Assembly (NCBI GenBank): GCA_026770575.1
Contig: MU657181.1
Location: 460,804 to 524,803, forward strand
Length of the DNA stretch: 64,000 bases
From: Pelagophyceae sp. CCMP2097
Lineage: Eukaryota; Sar; Pelagophyceae
Reading direction: 5' to 3'
Shown: in pieces, positions 1 to 11,744 of the stretch
How the letters are laid out: each line of letters opens with the position of its first letter
How positions within the stretch are numbered: the first letter of the stretch is position 1
The notes under the pieces: model-generated
What the model was told of the DNA's origin: nothing
The model's database searches: none
Seen by the model: the letters and a program-made list of their open reading frames with translations, nothing else
Position numbers and translations under genes: made by a program

Positions 1-3000
1 TTCTCCCCATCGTCGTAGTCAATGTCAAACGTGCCATCGCCGCGGTCACGAGTGATGCGCCCCGGATAAAACTTCGAGCGCCCACGATACCGAGCTTCGA
101 CCTTGGCGCCCTCGGATAAGCGGCCGCGACGCGAAGACGGCGAGCTGCCACCTCCAACTGCCTTGATCAGTTTCTCGTCGATGCGAGACTCCTTCTCGCC
201 GTCGTCGTAGTCAATGTCAAAGGTGCCGTCGCCGCGATCGCGGACGATTTTGCCCGGGTAGAACTTTGAGCGGCCGCGGTAGCGCGCCTCGACCTTATCG
301 CCCTCGTTGAGCCTGGGGGCCTTGGCCGCCTTGGGCCTTGCCTTGACTTCGATGAGGGCGGCGGAAACTCGCGTCTCTTGCTCGCCGTCGTCGTAGTCAA
401 CGTCGAACGTGCCGTCGGCGTGGACGCGCTTAATGACGCCAGGGTAGAACGTGGCCCTCTTCTTAAAGCGCGCCTCGACGCGGTCGCCGACGCGCAGGTC
501 CTCGGCCGGCGCCCGGCGCCTGCGGCCGTCGTCCGAGTCGTCGTCGCGGCGCTGGGCGGACCTCCGCGGCGGCGACGCGCGGCCCGACCGCGGCGGCGAC
601 GCTCGGCCCGACCGCGAGCTGCTCCGCGCCGACTGCCGGCCGCGCGAGGAGAAGCCGCTGCGGCCCTCGTCGGAAGACGACTTGTCGCCGCGCCGCGACT
701 CGCGCCGGCGGCGCACGTGCTGCTGCAGCGACGAGTGCGGCTTGCGCGTGAGCCGGTCCACGGCCCGGTCCACGCTCGACCCGCTCGACCGCGACGGCGA
801 CCGCCGCCGGCTCTTGGGCGCCGCAAACCGGCCTTCGGGAGACGGCGACCTCGCGGGCCTTTTCTGTGGGCCGTCGCCCTCGAGCTCGAGGGCGGCAAAG
901 GCGCGGAGAAACTCGAAGAAGCTGACGTCGCGCCTCATACCATAAAACCCGCGGCCACGAAAGTAGGCCGCGGCGGCCTTGCGCGGGCAGCCGCAGCCGA
1001 GCTCCGTCAAAGCCTGCAGCGCCTCGGCGCCCGTGACGGCCTCGTGGACGGCGAAACGGTCGAAAACTTGTTTCAACTCTGCAAGGCGCCGCACGGAACC
1101 CAGCTCAGAGTCCGCAGCCTTGGCCGCCTTAGTCGCGTCGCGCTCCCGCGCGCGTCGGCCCTCGCCGCCGCCGAACTGCGACGCCTCCGACGATGCGGAA
1201 CCGGACCGCGACCGCGACGCGGGCGAGCCGAACGCGCCTCGCGACCGCGACCCGTTGGCACCGCCGGCGCTGCCCATGGTCAGCAGCTTCTTCGGTCTAC
1301 CCGCGCCGCCGTCCGGCCGCAGCTCGACGTGGCCGCTGACGAGGACGCGCACGCGCTCCGACAGCGCCGCCTATGAAGCGAACGTGAGCGACGTCGAAAA
1401 GGACTCTGCGCGGGCCCGCATTTCTCCTTCTGCGAGGCCCGGCCCCACGTCACAATGGACTCGTCGCCCGTGAGTCCGGACGCCGGCTGATTACCGCGGC
1501 GCCCGAGGAGGCTTTGAGGTCCGGGTCGTCTTGCGAGAAGTTTTCGACGTATAAATCTACAAAGTCCAAAAACGTCCAGTACGTCCCCTCCGGCCGCCAC
1601 TGCGACGAGTCGCGGCCGAGCTGAGTCAGCGCCAAACGCACGCCCTCGACGCCGACCTACGCAGAGCCGTAGGGTGTACGCGGGACCGCAGTTGCAAGAA
1701 CCAAAAGGCCGCGCGTGGAGAGTCCACACCGAGTGGGGCACAAAGGACGCGGGGGTTGTACGGCGACTTGGTCCGAGGCTCGCTTGGTGGCGTGGGCGTC
1801 GAAGGCGACTTTGAGGCGCGCCACGGCTCGTACGCGCTCCTTGTCAATCGTCCCAAAGTATGCGTCCACCTCGTCGGGCGCGTTGAGGACTTGCTCGGCG
1901 CCTTGCTTAAGCGCCTCGTCGCGCAGCGCGTCGATTGCGGCGAGGATGCGCCGGCGGTGCAGCGCATGTTTCACTTCGAGCGTGGCCTCGAGGTCGTCCC
2001 CGTCGACGCGCAAAAGCAGCGCCCCGTTGACCTTTGCGCGCCGGAAGGCCACTGCGTAGGCCGGCACCCGCACGTCGAACTCGAGCCACTCGCAAACGTC
2101 GTCAATCGACCAGTCCGTTGCTTTGGCTGGGAGCTCGCCAGACGCAGACCCGGCAGACGACTCGCCGCTCGCCGGCTCCGCGCGCTGCCGAGAAAAGCCG
2201 ACGGCGCGCTTGTCCGCGCGGCCGCCGTCCGATGACGCCTCGTCGGACGTGTTCTCCCGGCGGCGCAGCGCGCCGGCCTCGTCGGACGTGTTCTCCCGGC
2301 GGGCCGAGGCGAAGGCGCCGCCGCGCCGGCCGCCGTCGCTGTCGACGTCCGACGTCACGCGGAGCCTGCGCTTCGGCGGCGCCTTGCGGAAGGCCGGCGC
2401 CGCGTCGGAGCTGGCGCTCTCCGGCGGCGCCGGGGCCTCGGCGATCCGGAGCCTGCGCCTGCGCGGCTTCTTGCTGCGCGGCCCATCGTCCGGCTGCGCG
2501 TCGCGCGGAGGCGCGGCGAGGGAGCGCAGCGGGAAGAGTTCGTGCGTGGTGACTCGCCTCGCGCTGAGGCCGCGGTTGACGAGGTAGACAGGAAAGTCCC
2601 CGTACTCGGCCAGAAACTGCCGCGCGCCGCCGTCGGGCGCCGGGATCTCGTCCGACGCGCAGTCGACGACGACGAGGCCCACAAACGCCGTGTCGCCGTC
2701 GGAGACGGCGCGCAGCACCGCCGCGCGCTCGCACCCGACCGATAGCGCCGGATCCGTCTTGGACCGCACGGACCGCGTGATGTACATGGCGCCCGAGCCT
2801 AGCGGACATTCTCAATGCAGCGCGGCGGAGCACGGTGATCCCGGGCTCCTCACGGGCCAGGAGCGCGGCGCAGCGTCCGTCGTTGGCCTGCGACTCGCGC
2901 CTTGCCTTGACCGAGGCGCCCATGGCGGCCTCGACCATCTCCTCGAGCCTGGTCATGCCAGAGGCGCCGTAGCCGTGGAGGCCGGAGAAGCGAGCGTCGT

Positions 3001-3595
3001 ACTCGGCACGCAGCTCGGCTTGGCTCGCCCCAAACGAAAACCCCGCGGGCGCCGCCGGCGCTGGCGCCGGCGCCGCGCCGTGCACCGCGTGCCACGACAC
3101 GCTCGCCAGGTCCGTGCTGTTGGCAAACGCCTCGGTCGCGCGCGTCTCGCCCGCGCGCGACTCGCGCGAGCCGCGGCGCGACCTGTGGCCGCCCGCGTCG
3201 TCCGAGTCGAGCTCCTCGACGGCCTGGGGCCGTTTCAAGAAGTGCGGCTCTTCGGCACCGCCGTCGCCGTCGCCGCCGCGCCAGGCGTCGACGGAGCCCT
3301 GGCGCGCCATAAGGTCGCGCATCGTCGCCGACCGGTACTCCGTCGACCGCAGCGAGGCAAAGGCGCGCTGCGACTGCGACACGCCCGTGACGACCGTCGC
3401 CTGGGACTTGCACCGCGGCGGCGCGCCGCGCTTGGCGCGCGGGCCGGGCGCTGCGCGCCGGCTCGACGGGCCCACGAGGGACCGCGCCATCACCAAAATG
3501 TCCGCCGCTTTCGATTCGACGGACCGCCCGCCGGCGCGCTGCGGCCGCTCCGCCGCATACAGCGGCAGCGCCGCGCCCTCGACGACCGAGACCAT
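1..3595 (-). CDS. SAM-domain protein with Tudor-like DIDYDDGE repeats (C-terminus cut by window edge)
   Basis: Four exons on the minus strand: 3595-2854, 2798-1762, 1656-1495 and 1370 to beyond position 1, with introns of 55, 105 and 124 nt whose phases agree. The start is the Met of MVSVVEGAALP at 3595; the frame is also open upstream. Residues about 475-545 form a SAM domain (WSIDDVCEWLEF). The last exon has a calcium-sensor-like helix (SFFEFLRAFAAL), an Arg/Ser-rich stretch, then three repeats of about 45 residues (near 480-365, 310-180 and 110-1) of the form KVEARYRGRSKFYPG followed by GTFDIDYDDGE. These resemble Tudor/Agenet folds common in stramenopile proteins. Function unknown; a chromatin or scaffold adaptor is inference. 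The 3' end is outside the window. Confidence 0.7.
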
Positions 3596-3777
3596 GAACT
3601 GTTCCAGACCCCTAGCCCTCGGGCGGCGGAAACCGCTTTGCAAACCGCAATCCAGGGGCTTCATCAAATCCTTGAAAAGCGAGAGGCCACGCAGCGCCTC
3701 ACGTCCTATTCGTCGTGCGAGGCTCGCACTCGCAGAGGCTCGCAGGGGCCAAACAATCACGATTAAAATGCACCGAT

Positions 3778-4778
3778 CTATTCGAAGCGTTTTCGCATCA
3801 GCTTCTCATGGTGCCTCAGCAGCTCAATCTCAGAGAGCAGCTCCGCGGCCTGCATCTTCTCCAGCACGAGCTCGTCCGTCATGCTCTTGACGTTCTCCTC
3901 GTCCTCCGTCTTTTTCCGCTCCTGCGGAAGGTGAAGTGAGGGCTTTCTGCAGACAGACCCGTGGTTGACCCGGGCAGTCGGGGCGCGCAGCGGCGCACCA
4001 GCTCCTGCGTCTTGCGTCGTCGGTCTCTATCGCTGGCGACGACGGCGATCTGGGCGCGGAGGTCGCGGATCTCCTTTTCCGAGTCTCGGACGAGTTTTTC
4101 CCACATGTCGCGGTTCGCGTCGATGGTGACCTGTTTGTCTCAGTCGCGCTTCCAAACCGCCCAGCAGATGCCGCGCAAGGCCGCACCTGCATCTCGTCGA
4201 TCTCCGTCTGGTACCGCTCGCCGCGGGCCTCGCGCTGGGCGGCGAGCTCGAGAGCATTTTTGGCGTCGTCCTTCGCCTTTTTCAGATCTTCCTTCGTCGG
4301 CGGCTTCTTCTTCTCCGAGACAACCTCCTTCCGCTCAGGCTCCGAAACCTTCTCCGGCGTTTTCATGCCTCCCGAAGCGGCCTCGTCCGCCGCGTCGCGA
4401 GTGGCCTACGCGGACCGCTCAGGACGAGGCGCGCAGCTCGGCCGACGGCGAGTCCTTCAACAGGGGGCACGCCGACGGGTATGCGGACCGCAGCCCCCGC
4501 TCTCAAAGTCCGCCGAGCCGCCGAAGTCTCGCGGGTCCCGGGCCATGGCTGCCACAATGCCTCTTGGTCGCGTGTGGACGTTAATTTGCCGCCGCCGGAC
4601 CCCCCCGCTTTGCGCTTGCGGTTGCGCCGGTGCGCGCGTCTTCGACGGGGGCGGGGAATTCGAAGACGTCTAGGCTGATCTCCTCGTTCACCGGCTTCTT
4701 CTTGCGCGAGGAGAGGGAGCCGGACATGGAGGGCATCTTGACTCCATTGGCCGATTTCATCATCGCCATAAACGACAT
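3778..4778 (-). CDS. Small coiled-coil protein
   Basis: Clear exons are 4405-4188 (ending ...TEIDEMQ), 4130-3999 and 3921-3778 (stop TAG), joined in phase 0 by GTGCG donors across 56- and 77-nt introns. The Met of MKTPEKVSEPERK lies at 4366. The product is Lys/Glu-rich with heptads through to the C-terminus ELLRHHEKLMRKRFE, so a coiled coil of about 155 residues. An acceptor at 4406-4407 shows an upstream exon exists. The open stretch from Met 4778 (MSFMAMMKSANG) is the likely first exon, but its donor (GTGAAC, GTCTTC or GTCGAA) cannot be fixed by eye. Family not recognised. It lies head to head with the SET-domain gene. Confidence 0.55.
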
Positions 4779-5036
4779 GCCGCCCAGACGCCGGCGCGCG
4801 CGACGCGCCGCTAAGCGGCCGCGCGGGCCCCGTCGCCCGAAGACCGCCCGCGGCGAGACCGGCAAGGAACTGTGCCACGCCCTGGACGCGCGCGGTCGCT
4901 GAAAGGAGATAGGTGTGCGCGAGACCGCGGTACCGCACGCCTGCGGTTTGCGGCTTCAAGGTGTGAACTCACAAGTTTCGGAGAAGTTCAGTTTTCTTCC
5001 GAGGCGGGTCGCGACGTCCAACAGTGCCGCTGTTAC

Positions 5037-6150
5037 ATGGACCTCCGCAATTGCGCGTACTGCTACGCGTCCGCCGCGGGCTTCAAGGCGTGCAGCAAGT
5101 GTGGGCACCGCTTCTACTGCTCGCGGGAGCACCAGGTCCTCGACTGGAAGAAGGGGCACAAGCACTGGTGCGGCAAGGCGGGCGAGCTGGGCTACGACTT
5201 TGAGGTGCGCGCGGCCGAGGGCAAGGGCCTCGGTCTCTTCGCGCTGCGCGACTTTCAGCGCTGCGAGAAGATCCTCGTCGAGCGGCCCGTCATCACCGTC
5301 GACAAGCACGACGCGGCGGCCCTCGCGCGCGTGCGGCTCCCGCCGGACGAGGCCGCGAGCGTTCAAACGGCCGTCGACGCGCTCGCGCCGGGCTCTGGGG
5401 ACCTGCGCCGGACGTTCGAGACGAACTGCTGCGCCTTGGACGACGGCGACAGCGCGGGTGGGCTCTTCGTCCACTTTTCGCGCGTGAACCACGACTGCGT
5501 CGGCAATTCAGCGCACGTCTTCGTCCCCGAGCATGGCCTCATGCTCCTCGTCGCGAATTTTGAAATTTCGCGCGGCGCAGAGGTCACGTTCAGCTACTGC
5601 GAACAGGTGCCTTCAAAGGCCGAGCGGGCGTGGAAGCTGCAGTTTGCGTGGGGCTTTTCCTGCGCCTGCGCGGCCTGCAACGACGCCGGCCTCGGTGCGA
5701 AGCTGGATCGCGTCTACGACCTCGACGCCGCCGTCGCGCGCCTCGGCTCGACCGGAAACGTCGCCGCTAGCCTCCGCGCCGGCCGCGCGCTCGTTTGCCT
5801 CTACGACGAGCTGCGTCTGCCGCGGCGGCTCTACTCGCGCACGTTTTACGACATGTTCCAAATCGCCATTTCGAAGAGAGCGCACCACCGCGACGCGTTC
5901 AAGTTCATCAAGCTATACCCCGCGTCGGACCCGGGAGCAACGCCACAGGCACAACGATGCAAGCCACGAACGACACCAGAGGCCGGGGGACGCGGGGGAC
6001 GATCCGACATCGACGCACATTCATCGCCGCCCCAGGCTCTCGCACGAGCACGCGCAGCTCTACTACGGCTGCGACTGCCAAGAGGTCCGCATGAAGGCGA
6101 AGCTCGTGGCCGACCCGTCCTCGCACCGCAACTACAATCCTTACAACTGA
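5037..6150 (+). CDS. SMYD-like MYND/SET-domain lysine methyltransferase
   Basis: Exons 5037-5923 and 6036-6150 are joined in phase 2 across a 112-nt intron (donor GTCGGA, acceptor CCCAG), giving 333 residues. The N-terminal MYND zinc finger (CAYCYASAAGFKACSKCG, then a Cys/His pair in FYCSREHQVLDW) is followed by a split SET domain: GKGLGLFALRDF near residue 60, the catalytic-site NHDC motif in FSRVNHDCVGNSAHVF, then VTFSYCEQVPSKAERAWKL and a post-SET cysteine pair CACAAC. The tail HAQLYYGCDCQEVRM restores the frame after the intron. SMYD-type enzymes methylate lysines on histones and other proteins; the substrate here is unknown. The start is the Met directly before the MYND finger; the frame is open to 4872. 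Confidence 0.8.
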
Positions 6151-6292
6151 ACCGCACCACGTCTGGCTTGTGGACGCCGTCGAGTCACGGCGCTCCACTA
6201 AAGTTTTACGACGCGCCGTTGAAGCGTGGTCGCCTGAGGTCCTCATGCTTTCGCGGCGGCAGGATGTGTCCGACGGCGCGGTAGCCGCGCTG

Positions 6293-7683
6293 CTATGCGA
6301 CGCCCTTGGAGCGGTTCCGTTGCGCGACGATGGTGTCGAGCCGCGCCTTTGTCTCTGCTCGCGCGCTGTCGACCTTGCCGCGGATGCCTGTTTACGTACG
6401 TCGGCGCGTCGCGCGCGTCACCGTGGCGAAAGGCACGCACCGTCGAGGAGGCCGCGCCAGTCGTCGTGCTCGAGGTCGCCGTCCAGCTGTGTGAAGAAGG
6501 CGCCGGACGCGCCGTCGCGCTCTTGCTGGACCGTCGGCGGCGGCGGTGGCGTCGAGTCGAGATATCGCCGCCGAGACTCGGCGAGCGATGCCTCTCGGAT
6601 GGCGCGAGCACGCCTAGCCCAGCAATGACGGTGGACTCTTCCATCACCCGTGGTGCGCGTGCTGCGGTCACAGTCTTCCTATCCCCTCGCCATGCCGACT
6701 CCACTCTTGCCATGAGGGTCCGTGTTTGCCATCGCCGACGCGGTGCCGCGCGCGCGGCTCGCGTCTGCGGCGGCGACGAGACGCGCGACCGCCGACTCGG
6801 AGAGGCGCGTCTGGAGGCGCCGCTCGGCGGCGTCCGCCGCGTCGTCCGCAGCAGCATCGTCCGAGGCGCTCGCGCGCTGCTGCTCCGCGTCCTCCAGCAC
6901 CTGCAGCGCCGCCGAGACGTCCGCGTCCAACCTAGTCCGTATGGGACGTCGAAATACGACCCTTTGTCAGCAATGCCGCAGTCGAAGGAGGGGTCTGGAC
7001 GCCGCTCGGCGCGGCGCTTCGGGATCATCGAGTTCGTCTTCGAAGTGGGGGTCGCCGGCGGACTGCGCCGCGCGGGGCACGTCGTCGTCGGACAGCAGGT
7101 CCTCGGAGTCCAAGAGGTCGCGGAGCGCCGCGTCATCGAGCGCCGACGCGGGGACCGCTGACGCGGCGGCCCGCGCGACGTCGCCGCCGTCCGTCGAATC
7201 CTCGTCGTCGGATTCATCCTGCGTCTCGTCGTCGTCGCATCGCGCCAATTCTCGCCGCCGCTCGGGAGCTGGCCGGCTCTGCTTCATCGGAGAGACCTGG
7301 AATCTGCCGTCGGGCAACTTCGACCCGCCGCCGGCACCCAGAAGAGGTTGCCGGAAAATAGTCGAGGCTTCGGCATGCGCCGCCGACCGCGCGGTCGAAG
7401 GCGCCTCGCGCGGTGCGGCGGCGTCGTGCGACGCGGGCGGCCGCCTCTGGTTTTGGATGGCGAGTAGCTTTTCCTCAAACGTCAGCTTCGGGGCGGCCGC
7501 GGCAAACGCGGGCCCGGCTAGGGGCGCCACGCCTCGGGCCGGCGCCGCGCCGCCGCGCGGCGCTCGTCTTTGAAGGGCGTCGCTTTTCTTGGATTGGTCC
7601 TTCTCCTCGTCGTCCAGTCGCCCGCGCGCCGCGGCCATCCACCCCGGCTCCGCATCCGCGGCGGCTTCTTGACGACGTCCCAT
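6293..7683 (-). CDS. Acidic protein of unknown function
   Basis: Four exons, 7683-7001, 6931-6740, 6613-6441 and 6387-6293, with introns of 69, 126 and 53 nt and consistent phases (2, 2, 1). The start MGRRQEAAADAEP is the first Met in frame. Visible parts: a short LTFEEKLLAIQNQRR motif, a long Asp/Glu/Ser-rich stretch (DDDETQDESDDEDS), an Ala-rich helical segment, and a conserved-looking end FFTQLDGDLEHDDWRGLLDG followed by a basic helix. No enzyme motif is visible. The low complexity suggests a nuclear or disordered partner protein; family not recognised. Its 5' end is separated by only 127 nt from the 3' end of the GCP4 gene, on the same strand. Confidence 0.55.
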
Positions 7684-7810
7684 CCGACGACCCCCGTCCG
7701 AGAGACCGATCACCTTCCGACCGGTTGACAACCTTGCACAGTCGCCAAAAATAATCCCGGGCCGAGGAATTGCCGAGGCCGGCCCGGCGCACTGCGAGTG
7801 CGCATTACAT

Positions 7811-10800
7811 TCACAGGTCGGCGCGGCCGCCGGGCTGCGCGGGGCGCGCGTGGAACCATCCGGAGAAGTCGGCCGTCGCCGCGAGAGGCTCTGCCAGCTG
7901 CGGCATGTCCTAATGGTGTCACTGTTACGGCACCCGTCTTGCGACACGACGGCATCGATCCGAGCCTCTCCGGCGCCACCTCTGCTTCCACATTCGTGCC
8001 TCGTTTGGGCTTGACAAGGAGTGCGGACGCGGGCTGTTGCGAAGAGGGCTGCGGCGTGGCGCGCGAAGTCGTCCGCGAGCTGCGCCAGCGCCGACGCCGG
8101 CGTCTCGTCCAAAGCGTCGGCGTGCGTCTCCAGCAGCGACGCCAGTCGCGCCGCGTCGAGCTAAGAGCCGCGCGCGTCGCGGCGATTAGCCTCTCCGCGA
8201 GGACGAGCCTCTCTCCGCGGGAGGGGCCTCTCCGCGGGAGAGAGCTTCTCTGCACGAGGGACGAGCTTCTTTCCGCGGGAGGGACGGCCTCTCCGCGGGA
8301 GGGAATAGCCTTTCTGCAGGAGGCTTTTTTCCGCGGGAGGGACGGGCTTCTCTCCGCTGGGTCGGCACCCCAGCGGACGCACCAATACGTGTTCGATGGC
8401 GTCGTCGGCGGTGGCGTCGTCGAGGAGCATGGCGGCGCGGAGGTCGAGGACGAAGCGCGCGTGCGCGTCGCGGATGGCGCTGAACGACTCTGCCCGGTCG
8501 AGCGCGGCGCGGAGCGCGCGCCACCGCGGCTCAACGACGTCTCGCTGCAACCACGTGGCGATGCCGCGGCTGAGGAGGCTGACACGGTGGTGGAAGGCGC
8601 AGGCGTGCCGGTGCACGTGGTGGCCGCCCAAAAACGCGTTGGCGCGCGAGAAGCGCGCGAGCGCGGGCCACGCGGCGTCGAGGTCGGACGAGGCGCGCTT
8701 CGCGGAGAAGAGTCTGCGGAAGCAGTCGTCGTAGTCACGGGCCACGTCGTCGAGGAGGACGAAGCGGAGAGGCCACCGCGGCTCGGCGACGACGCGCAGC
8801 GCCGCGCGCCACTCTTTTGCCGACGCCACAGCGCCCGCGTCGTCCTCTCGCGCCCGCGCCACGATGGACCCGGCGGCCGCCGAGGCGTCGTCGCGCCGCC
8901 GGCTGCGGTCGAGGCGGTCGAAGCTCATGCTCAGCACGGAAACGCGCGGCGCACCGGCGGCGACGCAGCAGCTGACGCGCGCTGAGGAGCCGCGGAGCAC
9001 GTCTTCGAGATCAATAACGACGGCGAGCTGGGCCAGCGCGGATCGGTTCTGCGCCGCCGCCGCCTCGCGCCAGCGAGCGTCGTCGGCGCGCGTTTCGCCG
9101 CCGTCGTCGTCGTCGTACTGCGCGTAAGCGGCGCACACCAGGCGCCACTGGCCGTCGACGCAGACGTGCTCCACGACGATGCTCAGCGCCGCCGCGTCGC
9201 GCGGCTGACGGAACGCGCTCGACGCCTAACCGCGGCGTTTGGGTCTTCCGGGACGATTCGGACAATAATGCGTCACGGTATCAAGGCACGCACCATGTCC
9301 CGCGACGATTCGGCGTCGCACCGCTTCGCGACGAGCTTGAACGCGCGCGCCTCTATGTCGTAAGCCACCTAGTCGTCGTCGATCCCAAGACGCACCCACG
9401 GTTGGGACGCACCTCTACTCGGAGCTGCCTCGCGGCGGTGACGCAGAGCGCAAACGAGGCGTCTTCGCCTCCCGACCAGAGGAAGGCGACGCGCGCGCGC
9501 CAGGGCTGCCGCGCGACGCGGCGCAGGGCCTTGGCCGCCAAAGCCGACTCCACGGGCCGCCTCGGCGCGCGGAAGTCGTCGTCACGTTCAGGCGTCGCCG
9601 CCTCGCCGAGCTCGAGGAGGGGCCTCTTTTGCGCGTCCCCCGCGTGCTTCGGGGCGGACCATTGTGCGGCACCGGAAATTTCGTAGCGCGCGTCGACGTC
9701 GGCGTCGCTGCGCGGCGCGCGCCACTCAAACGCGTCCGGGTCGGCCACCACGGACACGGCGTGGCGGTCGCTGCGGCCCTCGTCCGAGGCGTCGTCGGCG
9801 TCGCCGTGGTGCGAGAAGAGGCGGCCGCGGTCGTATTTGCAGGAAGACTCGAGCACCGCGTCGACGGCTGCCACAAACGCGGCCGCGTCGCCCATGGCCA
9901 ACCCCGGCGCCGTATCGTTCGACAAATCGGCGGCGTCGTGCCGCAGCTCGCGCGCCGCGTCCTCCAAGGCGCGCTGCATCACAAACGCCGCGTCGTCGCG
10001 CGGCGACGTCCGTAGCGCCGTCCGCGACCTACGGCGAGGCGTTTGTGTGCACGCAGTCAGACGGTGTTTTCGCAGCGTCGGACGCGGGTGCTCGCAGCTC
10101 GAGCGCGCGGTGCCAGAGCGGCCCGCAGCGGAGGAGCGCGACGCCGGCGATGGCGCAGAGCGCGCGGCCGAGCTGCGCCTCGTCGACGACGAGCGTCTTG
10201 AGCTTGGAAGCCACTCGCCGCTCCGAGCGGTCCACGAGATCCGCCTACGAGGGGTACGTCGTGCGCGAGGTCCATCCGCTCGCAGGCGCGGACGCACGAG
10301 TGCCCTGCGGAGCTGGGCGTCTTTCCAGATGGCGTCAGCCATGTTGCCGCCGTCTAGACCCGGCTCGCCGGGCTCCTTTGCGGCCAATTCGACGAGGCCC
10401 GCCCAGAGCTCGCGGAGCGCCGCGGCCTCGGGGTCGTCGTCGAGGAGCCTGAAATCCCCGCCGCGCCGCCGGCCGCCGGCGGCGCGCAGCAGCCGTGTCG
10501 CCGACCCGACGAAGAGGGCCTTGTCCGCGACGTCCGGCGTCGCCATGGATTCCGGTACGAGTTTACCGTCGACCTCGTAGACCTTGCCGCCGCGACCGTC
10601 GTCCTCTTCGTCGTCGTCGTCTTCGTCTTCGTCCGCCGTGGGGCCCCCGCGCCACACGCTGCCGCCGCTCGACGGCCGCACGAAGAACTCGCCGTGCCTA
10701 ATTTCGATTGTGCACCGTCGCGGGCGAAGATATAGGCGCTTACGCGTCGACGAGTTGGCCGAGGGTGCACCAGGCGGCGAGCTGGCGCAGGAAGACTGCG

Positions 10801-11683
10801 GTGGCGGCCGCGGCCACTGCGTGGAGGACGCGGAACGCGCCGGGCGCGCCCGCTTCGGCGGCGCGCCGCCGAACAAACTCGACGAGCGCGCCGCCGCGCA
10901 GGTCCGAGCTCCGGAGGACGCGCTCCAAAGTGGCCCGCAAAGCGCGAAGCGGCTCATTCCACCCGCCGAGGCGCGCCACGAGGCGCGACGGCCCGTCGAC
11001 ATAGCCAGAGGCGTTGGCCTCGAGGAACTCGGCCTCCTGGGCCACGACGCGCGCGGCGTACGCGTCGAGCTGCCGCTGCGCCGCGCGCCCGACGGCCACC
11101 GCGACGCACCCGACGGTGTCGCACAAAGCCTACGGGGCGCCGTCAACGCCGCAACAACTGCGCGTCCCGACAACCACGACCCGACGACGCGCAGCAGCCT
11201 CTTCTATGCACCGTTGTCCTCGGACCCCGTCGGTAGCCTTACCTCGGCGTAGGCGCGGCATGACGCGTAGAGCGCGCCGGGCAAGACGCAGCGGTCCACG
11301 GCCTCGCGCTCAGACTCGCTCAGCCTAGGCGCCGGTGATGCGTCCATGCGGCACCCCGAGCGCATCCTTTGCACGCGCTCAAGGCAAGGCTGCACCACCC
11401 TCGCGCGGCGCGTCTCCGTCGACGGGCCCGCGCGTCCCGGCCGACCGCGCACCTCGGAGCCTCTCCGGCCTCTCCAGAAGGCTCGCCTCGTGGCCCTCAC
11501 GGGCCCTGGTTGCATGGCTTCGAACGGCCTTGACGCCGGCGCGCGCCAGTTGACGGTCGGACTGACTCGGAAAACGACGTCCCCATGCTCGTCCTCCTCC
11601 TCGCGGACCACGTCGCCCGTGTAGCCCAGCAGCGCCAGGCAGAGCTCGGCCTGCAGGCCGTGGTGGTCCAGGCTCCATGCCAT
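7811..11683 (-). CDS. TUBGCP4: Gamma-tubulin complex component 4 (GCP4)
   Basis: Ten exons: 11683-11535, 11324-11243, 11129-10744, 10697-10298, 10244-10084, 10028-9413, 9368-9294, 9225-8383, 8160-8029, 7909-7811. Together they give 2943 nt and 980 residues with every phase consistent. The N-terminus ELCLALLGYTGDVV and the later LVDA-HGEFFVRPSSGG match the GCP4 ELLLALSGYPG and LLDQHEEFF segments, and the second half has the Spc97/Spc98 pattern (WPLRFVLLDDVARDYDDCFRRLF, then DVVEPRWRALRAAL and IRDAHARFVLDL). GCPs form the gamma-tubulin ring that nucleates microtubules. The protein is about 300 residues longer than animal GCP4 (about 667), mostly through an insert between the two GRIP halves. 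Confidence is lower at the exact borders of the small exons. Confidence 0.85.
8161..8382 (-). repeat. GC-rich minisatellite inside a GCP4 intron
   Basis: This 222-nt intron is filled between about 8190 and 8345 with diverged tandem copies of a 14-16-nt unit like CTCCCGCGGAGAGG. The unit translates in the open frame as a meaningless Arg/Pro/Glu tail, which is why the neighbouring ORF looks longer than the real exon. Donor GTGCG and acceptor TTAG flank it. Confidence 0.7.
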
Positions 11684-11744
11684 CCCGCCGCCTCCGTCGC
11701 GATCGGGGCGGTCGCGCGCCCGACTCGTCGCCGAAAGTTAGATT

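Noticed and set aside
8161..8382. Arg/Pro-rich C-terminal tail of the GCP4 exon
   Set aside because: It is the translation of intronic minisatellite; the donor GTGCG at 8382 and the downstream exon restore the real GCP4 ending.
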